A DNA stretch of 38,619 bases from Planctomycetota bacterium. GTDB lineage: Bacteria > Planctomycetota > UBA8742 > UBA2392. The notes beneath the pieces are model-generated. The model worked only from the letters and a program-made list of their open reading frames with translations, made no database searches and was not told where the DNA came from. Shown here in pieces: positions 1 through 6,410 of the stretch. The stretch spans positions 1-38,619 of the forward strand of contig JADZFR010000057.1 of assembly GCA_020849795.1 (NCBI GenBank). Direction: 5' to 3'. Each line of letters opens with the position of its first letter. The first letter of the stretch is position 1. Made by a program: the position numbers and the translations under genes.

Positions 1-9
1 ATGTGTTAG

Positions 10-106
10 CCCGGCGCGTGAGCGCCGGGAAAGTCGCGAAGCAATGTCCCGAGCCCCCGAAGGGGGCGGCATGCAGTGCCGGAGTATGCCGCCCCTCCGG
101 GGCTCG
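10..106. repeat. Two strong palindromes downstream of the TauE/SafE gene
   Basis: A perfect 8-bp stem (cccggcgc / gcgccggg) with a GTGA tetraloop occupies 10-29. A longer imperfect inverted repeat spans 50-106: its arms at 50-72 and 86-106 are nearly complementary and separated by a 13-base loop. Both lie just beyond the stop codon of the minus-strand gene at 135, so they may end that operon's transcript, although neither has a clear T-run. Their symmetry also resembles dispersed REP-like elements. Nothing else is seen in positions 1-134; short ORFs here look incidental. Confidence 0.55.
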
Positions 107-134
107 CAAACTCTCGCGTCGAGATTCTGCCCCG

Positions 135-920
135 TCAGATGGCGTAGCGCAGCAGCCCGCCGAGTCCGGCCAATGACACAAGCACGCCCAGCACAACGCG
201 AAACGGGCGCGGCTTTACATAGCGATGCAGCCACGCGCCCAGCAGCATGGCGACCAGGATGCCGGGGACGCTCCAGCCGAACCAGGTGAGGTGCCGCACC
301 TCAACAGCGCCAAGGGCTACCAGCGAGATCAGCCGGACGGGGTTGGTCACAACGGTTACCAGCACGGCGCGGCGCCGGAACAGCGACGGGTCGGAGCTTG
401 CGCCATGCAGCAACAGAAAGAACACCGGCCCCGCCATCCCGAACAAGCCACCCAGCACGCCCGCGAGCAACCCGGTGGGGAACGCCAGGCGCGTGATCCT
501 TTCGGGGTCGGCGGGAAGGTCGCGGCTGCGACTGGCAAGCCAGACGCCTGCGCCGATCACGGCCAGGCTGAGCAGAAGCGACAGCCACAGCACGTCGATG
601 CGCGTCAGCACCACGGCAAAGATCGCCACGGTCGGGATCATGCCGATCAAGAGTCGGGACGTGAGCGGTTCAAACTTCACGTCGCGGCGCATGGCCGCCC
701 ACATCACGGTGCTGGAGAACATGTCGGCGATCGCGAGCCAGTACAGGCCGTCGGCCAGCGTAATGTCGGCGCCATAGCCCAGGGCCAATGCCACGAGCAG
801 CAGGGCGTTGAAGACGATTGCGCTTGCGGCGCCGACCACGCCTTTGACGAAGAACGCGACGAATGCGAACGCGCAGATCAGTGCGATGTCGATCAAACGG
901 CCCCCGCAGAAGTGCGGCAT
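135..920 (-). CDS. TauE/SafE (TSUP) family membrane permease
   Basis: Predicted inner-membrane permease of the TSUP family, whose members export sulfite, sulfoacetate or related organosulfur anions. The 261-residue protein is almost entirely hydrophobic helices, with the family's two-half layout: a glycine-rich first helix containing FFVKGVVGAASA, and a second-half motif GVLGGLFGMAGP. The substrate cannot be read from the sequence. I chose the ATG at 920 because the first helix begins soon after it; the upstream alternative at 947 is a TTG with no better ribosome binding site. It is the last gene of the uvrC operon, starting 38 bases after the uvrC stop codon. No function linking it to DNA repair is evident. 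Confidence 0.8.
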   Translation of the reverse strand: MPHFCGGRLIDIALICAFAFVAFFVKGVVGAASAIVFNALLLVALALGYGADITLADGLYWLAIADMFSSTVMWAAMRRDVKFEPLTSRLLIGMIPTVAIFAVVLTRIDVLWLSLLLSLAVIGAGVWLASRSRDLPADPERITRLAFPTGLLAGVLGGLFGMAGPVFFLLLHGASSDPSLFRRRAVLVTVVTNPVRLISLVALGAVEVRHLTWFGWSVPGILVAMLLGAWLHRYVKPRPFRVVLGVLVSLAGLGGLLRYAI

Positions 921-958
921 TAGGCGCAACCGGGCGGCACAGGGCAAGGGCCGGTGCC

Positions 959-2884
959 TCAGGCTGTGTCGGCGGGTTTGTCAGCGGGCTGCTGTTTCTG
1001 CAGCAGCAGTTGGCGCTCGGCGGTGAAGGCTTCGAAGATCGCGGCGGCAATCTTTTCGTTGATGCCTTCGACCGCCCGCAGTTCGTCGAGCGTGGCCAGC
1101 TTCACGCCCTTGGGCGAGCCGAAGCGCTTGATCAGCGCGCGCTTTTTCTTTGGCCCGACGCCCGGCACATCGTCGAGGCTGCTGGAAAGGTTGCTGCGGC
1201 GCTTCTGCTTGCGATGGAACGTGATGGCAAAGCGGTGCGCCTCGTCCCGGATGCGCACCAGCAGGAACAGGGCGGCCGAGCGCTGGTCCAGCGTGATCGG
1301 CTCGTCGCGCCCCGGCAGAAAGATGCGCTCGTCGGTGCGCACCGCTTCTTCCTGCCACGCGGTTTCCCAGCCCGGGCGCTTCTTGTCGCGAGACTTGGCC
1401 AGCGCGACAAGGTCAATGCCGACGATGTTCAACTCGTCGAACACTTTCTGCACGCGGCCCAACTGGCCGGGCCCGCCGTCGATCACGATCAGGTCGGGCA
1501 TGTTGCTTTCTTCCAGGCCGCGTTTGAGGCGGCGGCGCAGTACTTCTTCCATGCTGGCGAAGTCGTCGTTGCGGTCGTGGGACTTGATTTTGTAGTGCCG
1601 GTACTGGGCCTTGGCGGGCTCGCCGTCGATGAAGCATACGCCGCTGGCCACGGTGTCTTTGCCGCCGCCGTGGCTGATGTCGAAACACTCCATGCGCACG
1701 GGCGTGCGCTCCAGGCCTGCCGCTTCCTGCAACTCGCGCAGCAACTGCTTGCTGCGCTGTTCGGTTTCTGCGCGAACTTTCAGCGCATGGCGGGCGTTGA
1801 CGTTGGCCATTTCCAGCAGCCTGGCGCGGTCGCCGCGCTGCGGGTGCAGCACCTGCACCTTTCGCTCGGCGCGGTCGCTGATCCATTCACCCAGGGCCTG
1901 CATGCCCTCAAGTTCAATCGGCACCACGATCTCCTCGGGCACGAAACTGGCGCGCTCGTAGTACTGCATCAGAAATCCGTGCAGCACTTCTTCATCGGGC
2001 AGCAGCGTCGTGAACTCGCGCGTGGCCGTGTCTTCAAGCCGGCCGTCGCGGTACAGCAGCGTGGCGATGCTCAGGCGGTCGGCTTCGCGGAACATGCCGT
2101 GCACGTCGCGGTGCGCGGTTTTCTCGCTGCCGATCTGCGCGCGCTGGCGCAGCGTGGTCTCCTGCACGGCCAGCATGCGGTCGCGCAACTCGGCGGCTTT
2201 CTCGTAGTCCTGTGCGGTGGCGGCTTGTGCCATGCGGTGTTCGAGGTCTTTGGCCACGGTGTCGTCTTTGCCCTCAAGGGCGCGGACGAAGTCGCGCACG
2301 ATATCGGCGTAGGCCTGCGGCGTGATCATGTCGGGCATGCAGGGCGCCTTGCATGCGCCGATTTCGTAGTACACGCAGGGTCGCGCGCGGTTGGCCATCA
2401 CGTGGTCGCTGCACAGGCGCAGCGGGTAGTAGCGCTTGAAGACCTCCAGCGTCTTGTACAGCTTGGCTGCGCTGTTGTAGGGGCCGAAATAGTGGGCCCC
2501 GTCGCGCTTGTACTTGTGCACGATGGTGGCGCGCGGAAATGCGTGGCTCATGTCCATGCGCACCGAGACGAAGGTCTTGTCGTCGGTCGCGAGCATGATG
2601 TTGTAGCGCGGCCGGAAGCGCTTGATCAGGTTGTTCTCGAGGACCAGCGCCTCTTTCTCGTTGGTCACGACGATGAACTCAACGCTGGTTGCGCGCTCCA
2701 TCAGGAACGGTATGTGCGGGCGGCCGTCCGCCCCGGGCCGCAGGTACGCGGGCACCCGCTTGCGCAGGTCGACCGCCTTGCCCACGTACAGAACTTTTCC
2801 GTGCTCATCCTTGAACACGTAGCAGCCGGGGGCCGCTGGCGCGGCATGGATCAGGCGCTCAAGGATGGACGGTTGTTCAGTCAT
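959..2884 (-). CDS. uvrC: Excinuclease ABC subunit C
   Basis: UvrC makes both incisions flanking a lesion in nucleotide excision repair, acting on the UvrB-DNA complex. The 641-residue protein has the full family layout. The GIY-YIG nuclease is at the N-terminus (GCYVF at 20-24, YVGKA at 33-37, then EALVLENNLIKRFRP). A four-cysteine cluster (LRLC...RPC...GAC...APC) fits the metal-binding segment. A UVR motif (DYEKAAELRDRM) contacts UvrB. The RNase H-like nuclease domain follows (ECFDISHGGG, VIDGGPGQL), then a C-terminal helix-hairpin-helix (LDDVPGVGPKKKRALIKRFG). The ATG at 2884 is supported by homologous N-termini and overlaps the upstream protease gene by 8 bases (ATGACTGA), which implies translational coupling. 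A longer in-frame extension upstream is noncoding-like and was excluded. Confidence 0.97.
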   Translation of the reverse strand: MTEQPSILERLIHAAPAAPGCYVFKDEHGKVLYVGKAVDLRKRVPAYLRPGADGRPHIPFLMERATSVEFIVVTNEKEALVLENNLIKRFRPRYNIMLATDDKTFVSVRMDMSHAFPRATIVHKYKRDGAHYFGPYNSAAKLYKTLEVFKRYYPLRLCSDHVMANRARPCVYYEIGACKAPCMPDMITPQAYADIVRDFVRALEGKDDTVAKDLEHRMAQAATAQDYEKAAELRDRMLAVQETTLRQRAQIGSEKTAHRDVHGMFREADRLSIATLLYRDGRLEDTATREFTTLLPDEEVLHGFLMQYYERASFVPEEIVVPIELEGMQALGEWISDRAERKVQVLHPQRGDRARLLEMANVNARHALKVRAETEQRSKQLLRELQEAAGLERTPVRMECFDISHGGGKDTVASGVCFIDGEPAKAQYRHYKIKSHDRNDDFASMEEVLRRRLKRGLEESNMPDLIVIDGGPGQLGRVQKVFDELNIVGIDLVALAKSRDKKRPGWETAWQEEAVRTDERIFLPGRDEPITLDQRSAALFLLVRIRDEAHRFAITFHRKQKRRSNLSSSLDDVPGVGPKKKRALIKRFGSPKGVKLATLDELRAVEGINEKIAAAIFEAFTAERQLLLQKQQPADKPADTA

Positions 2885-3596
2885 CGTCACCGCGGGCAAA
2901 GGCCCAGTATCCAAGCTCGCCCGCGTGTATGTCGTACAGCGCGTGGGCAGCAATGGGAACCCACAGGCTGCCCGTGAGCAGGTACATGCCGACAAACGCG
3001 CCGCCAAGCACGCTGGTAAGCACGACGCCGCGCACGCCCTGGTACGCGTGCGCGAGCCCGAACAGGATGCAGCTTGCCCCGGCGGCGGCCCACAGCGGCA
3101 GCAGTGAAGCCAGCAGCCCGAACACGAACCCGCGGTACATCAGTTCTTCGCCCCAGCCCGCGTGCGCCGAAACCACCCACCACAGGCGGCGCTGCGGGCG
3201 GGTGCGCGGCAGTATCCACTCGACGCGTTGCAGCACACGCCTGACCAGCGCGCGGCCTTCAGGGTTCCGGCGCAGCCGGATGTGCTGGACGACCAGCAGC
3301 GCGGCCAGCACCAACAGAATTGCCGCACCGGTCAGCAGCCCGTCGCCCGACGGCGCGGCAAGCCCGACATCGGCCCACGAATAGCCGCGCAGCACCACCA
3401 GTTGCAGAGCCGCCCCGGCGAACAGCCACTGCGTCACCAGCGACTGCACGTAGACGCGTGAACGGATGGTCTCAATCGTCTCGCGCGGCAACCTCAGCAG
3501 CCGCGGAAGCGTGTAGAACGCGGTGAACGCCGGCAGCACGGCCGCCAGCGTTGCGACGATCACGAAATCCCAGAAAGTCGGCTCAATCGGCGTCAT
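2877..3596 (-). CDS. CPBP family (CAAX-type) intramembrane metalloprotease
   Basis: A 239-residue polytopic membrane protein of the CPBP/Abi family, glutamate-dependent intramembrane proteases related to eukaryotic Rce1. The three family motifs are present in order: EELMYR (the EExxxR motif, about residues 149-154), FGLAH (about 182) and HALYD near the C-terminus (about 220). About six to eight hydrophobic segments surround them. The physiological substrate is unknown, as for most bacterial members. The ATG at 3596 sits inside the 3' end of the upstream gluzincin gene (14-base overlap), and its stop overlaps the uvrC start. It therefore appears to be co-translated with both. The longer upstream reading frame is a shadow of the gluzincin gene. 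Confidence 0.88.
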   Translation of the reverse strand: MTPIEPTFWDFVIVATLAAVLPAFTAFYTLPRLLRLPRETIETIRSRVYVQSLVTQWLFAGAALQLVVLRGYSWADVGLAAPSGDGLLTGAAILLVLAALLVVQHIRLRRNPEGRALVRRVLQRVEWILPRTRPQRRLWWVVSAHAGWGEELMYRGFVFGLLASLLPLWAAAGASCILFGLAHAYQGVRGVVLTSVLGGAFVGMYLLTGSLWVPIAAHALYDIHAGELGYWAFARGDDD

Positions 3597-5235
3597 CGTC
3601 GCGCACGGGTCCGGCTGCCTTGTAGATGAGCGCGATGGATGACGCGTAGCTGCACCAGGAGTAATCGCGCAGCAGAATGCCGAATTCGCGCCGTGCCGCC
3701 TCGGCATTGCCGGCCAAACGGTACGCGTGGCCGATGCGATGCTGCGCGTCGTCGCAGAAGCTGACCGATTCCTGGTACTCGGCGGTGATGCGGCGCAGCA
3801 GAGCGCACGCGGCCTCGAAGTCTTCCTGCTCTGCCAGGCCGACGCCAATGCGATACAGGGCGTTGGGGACCAGCAAGTGGCCCGGATTGGCCTTCAGCCA
3901 CGCCTGGTAGCGCGGCACGCCTTCTTTCACCCAGTCGAGCCCGTCTTTGCGGGTGCGGGCGGCGGATTCGTCGCGGAGGATCACCATGAACTGCTCGCCC
4001 GCTTCGCCAAGCAATTGCGTGACGTGCTTGCGCGACCATGCGTGCGCGGCGGCCAGCGCGTCGGTCGCCTTGCTGCCGGAGATTGCGGCAAGCAGTGCGT
4101 CCCATTGCTCGCACTTCAGAAGCCCTTCGCAGAACTTCTTGACGTTGCCCGCGCCCAGGCTTTCCAGCCATGCAAACGCGAGCGCGCTTTCGGCGTAGTC
4201 TTCGCTGCGGTCATCCAGCTCAATGCCGCGCAGTACCTCAAGCGGTTCACTTCCGCCAAACACGCGGTCGCGCACGACCAGCGCCAGCCGGTCCGGAAGT
4301 TGTCCCGATCCGTACACCGCCAGGCCCTCTTTCACCCACACCGGAAGCGCGCTGTAACAGGCACCCATGGCGGCCCGGAACGCCGCGTGCTTGAGCTCAT
4401 GGATCACGCGCAGGGCAAACTCAGGTTCGCTGAGCACGACGTGCTCGGTGTAGAAGACGATGCGCGTGAACGGCTTGTAACCAAGGCAGATCGGCTCGGC
4501 AAATGCCCGGGTCGTGTCGTACTCCATGCCCATGTCGCGGAACTCAAACACGGCGCGCGGCGCAGGCAGGTCTACACCGAGAGCCTGTTTCAGTACGGTG
4601 CCGGCGCGCGCGACATAGCCGGGCAGATTCGCCAGCGCGCGCTTGAACCGGGCGTCGTCCGCGTACTTGCCCTTGTATCCCTGCACGATCCCGTTTTCGT
4701 CAACCTTCAGCGGCGGGTTGATCTGCGCCAGCCGCGCAGTCGCGCGCTCGGCGTCGAACGAGTCCTTTGCCAGCAGCGCCACGAGGCCCTTCTCGGCCTC
4801 TTCGAAGTCGCCAAGCTGAAACCTGCAATCGGCGGCGTAGTAATCATAAGAGTCGTCTTGCTCGGCTGCCTTGTGCTCGCTGATCAGCTTCAGGCAATCG
4901 GCAGAATTGCCGGCGGCGTAGCTGGCGAGGATCAATGGCCCGCGCAGGCTGCCTGCCGTTTCCGCGTCGGGCGCTTGCTTGATCGCCAGCTTCAGCAGCG
5001 CGACCGAGCGGGCGGGACGCCGCGCCGTTACACCGGCTGTCCACGCCGTGTGACTGATCATCGGCGACTCGCGTGACTGCGTGTAGGTCGCAACGAACGC
5101 TTCGGCGCGCTCCAGCGCATCCAGCCACTGCCCGGATTTGATGGCCGCATAGAATGCCGCCGAGTCTTCTTTCTCGCCGGCCCGGAGGGACAGCGGCAAC
5201 AGCAGCAACAGCAGCAACGCGGCGCGTGTTTTCAT
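3583..5235 (-). CDS. Secreted gluzincin-like metalloprotease with TPR-like repeats
   Basis: A 550-residue exported protein. The first 18 residues are a clear signal peptide (MKTR, a leucine-rich core, then LRAG). Central motif HELKH at 279-283 is a zinc-binding HExxH, followed about 19 residues later by WVKEGLA, whose glutamate is the expected third ligand of a gluzincin ('peptidase MA-like' fold). The flanks are helical repeats of TPR type with a C-terminal run resembling outer-membrane lipoprotein YbgF/BamD-style repeats (LVPNALYRIGVGLAEQ and following). It probably acts in the periplasm or is secreted; the substrate is unknown. It begins within the ATGA overlap with the upstream gene (5232-5235) and overlaps the CPBP protease gene downstream, so two proteases are coupled in one transcript. 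Confidence 0.75.
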   Translation of the reverse strand: MKTRAALLLLLLLPLSLRAGEKEDSAAFYAAIKSGQWLDALERAEAFVATYTQSRESPMISHTAWTAGVTARRPARSVALLKLAIKQAPDAETAGSLRGPLILASYAAGNSADCLKLISEHKAAEQDDSYDYYAADCRFQLGDFEEAEKGLVALLAKDSFDAERATARLAQINPPLKVDENGIVQGYKGKYADDARFKRALANLPGYVARAGTVLKQALGVDLPAPRAVFEFRDMGMEYDTTRAFAEPICLGYKPFTRIVFYTEHVVLSEPEFALRVIHELKHAAFRAAMGACYSALPVWVKEGLAVYGSGQLPDRLALVVRDRVFGGSEPLEVLRGIELDDRSEDYAESALAFAWLESLGAGNVKKFCEGLLKCEQWDALLAAISGSKATDALAAAHAWSRKHVTQLLGEAGEQFMVILRDESAARTRKDGLDWVKEGVPRYQAWLKANPGHLLVPNALYRIGVGLAEQEDFEAACALLRRITAEYQESVSFCDDAQHRIGHAYRLAGNAEAARREFGILLRDYSWCSYASSIALIYKAAGPVRDDDAD

Positions 5236-6305
5236 TCGCTTTCCCCGGCGCGGACGGCCGCGGCCCGATCGGTTTCGCCGGCCAGCTCAAGGGCGCGGGC
5301 AAAGAGTTCTCGCACGCGGGGCCAGTCATAGTCCCAATAGTTGCCGTTGCGTTCGGGCGAAAAGTTCTCAAATGGCCGGGCCTCGGCGCGCGCGGTCTGG
5401 TACTCGCTCCACAGCGGTTCCATCGCCTTGACCGCTGCCTTTGCCGCAGCCTGCGTTGGACTGCCCGCATCCCGCAGCGCCGCCACGTACCGCAGCGACC
5501 AGGGCACATGTTTGCGCCACTTGGCCCAGGGGCCGCAGTGCGTGATCGCGTGCCCGGCCGCCGCCTCAAGGTCAATCAGCGTTGCGCAGACTGCCGCAAC
5601 CGCGGCGTGCTCGTACTTCAGCGCCAGCAGCTCGGCCAGGGTTACAAGCACCCTGGTGTACGCGCGATTGTCGTGGCGGCGTTGCACTTCGCTGAACGCG
5701 TCGCGCTGCGCCGCGACTTCAGCAAGCCGCTGCTGCACGGTGGCACCGAACCATTCGAAGGTGAACGCCGCGGGTTCGCGCGAGATGGCGTGGGTGAACC
5801 GCACATTGGTCGCATCGGCGGGCGCGCCAAACAGCGCGGCATCGAGCCTTTCCCAGCGCACCGCCAGCGTGGCTGCGTCAGGGTAGGAGGCAAATCCGCG
5901 CAGGCGCTGCAACGGAAAGGCCACGCGCCACTGCCCAAGCACATGCAGGTGTGAAACCTTGCGCGGCACCAGTTGCCAGGCGCAGGTCAGCTCGGTGATT
6001 CCGGCGGCCAGGGTCAGCGACCATTCGGTGCGGTCTTCACCGCTGACGGCGGTCAACACGTCTGGGCCGTGTTTGATCTGGGCCGCCAGTTCTTTCGGCA
6101 AAGAAAGAGTCACCGCGACTTCTTCGCCGGGGTTTTGCAGCCGCACGAAGCACGAATACTCGGCGCGTATGTCTTTGTCATCGGGGCTCAATGCAATTTC
6201 GGCGCGAATCTCGGTGATGCTCACGGCGGGCTTGCCGGCGCCGGGCATCAGCGTGACCGCATGCAGGGGTGCCGAAAGCAGAAGCATGAACAGGACGAGC
6301 CTCAT
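5232..6305 (-). CDS. Exported protein of unknown function
   Basis: First gene of the minus-strand operon. The 357-residue product has an N-terminal signal peptide (MRLVLFMLLLSAPLHA), then a beta-rich region up to about residue 160 and an alpha-helical, alanine-rich C-terminal half that could be degenerate TPR repeats. I do not recognise the family. The ATG at 6305 gives a normal signal peptide; a GTG two codons upstream (6311) is possible and has AGGT closer to ideal spacing. It overlaps the gluzincin gene by four bases (ATGA), suggesting that the two exported proteins are made together and may act together. Confidence 0.7.
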   Translation of the reverse strand: MRLVLFMLLLSAPLHAVTLMPGAGKPAVSITEIRAEIALSPDDKDIRAEYSCFVRLQNPGEEVAVTLSLPKELAAQIKHGPDVLTAVSGEDRTEWSLTLAAGITELTCAWQLVPRKVSHLHVLGQWRVAFPLQRLRGFASYPDAATLAVRWERLDAALFGAPADATNVRFTHAISREPAAFTFEWFGATVQQRLAEVAAQRDAFSEVQRRHDNRAYTRVLVTLAELLALKYEHAAVAAVCATLIDLEAAAGHAITHCGPWAKWRKHVPWSLRYVAALRDAGSPTQAAAKAAVKAMEPLWSEYQTARAEARPFENFSPERNGNYWDYDWPRVRELFARALELAGETDRAAAVRAGESE

Positions 6306-6363
6306 CGCCACAGCTTACCTGAACGCCCGACACAAACCACTTCGCGCAGCAGTGGTGTGCGGC

Positions 6364-6398
6364 AAATGAAAACCGGGCGCCGCGAGGGCGCCCGGTTT
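6364..6398 (-). terminator. Rho-independent terminator of the pyrophosphatase gene
   Basis: A perfect 12-bp inverted repeat (aaaccgggcgcc / ggcgcccggttt, arms 6370-6381 and 6387-6398) with a 5-base loop lies 13 bases after the stop codon at 6411. On the minus strand it is followed by TTTTCATTTGCC. The 16-base end CCGGTTTTCATTTGCC is identical to the end of the terminator at 16905. Confidence 0.85.
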
Positions 6399-6410
6399 GG
6401 GTGTTTGGGA

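Noticed and set aside
863..2977. A 704-codon ORF on the plus strand
   Set aside because: It is antisense to uvrC, which has all family motifs; the reading is a GC-rich codon-bias shadow.
3727..5076. A 449-codon plus-strand ORF
   Set aside because: Antisense shadow of the gluzincin gene, which has a signal peptide and HExxH motif.
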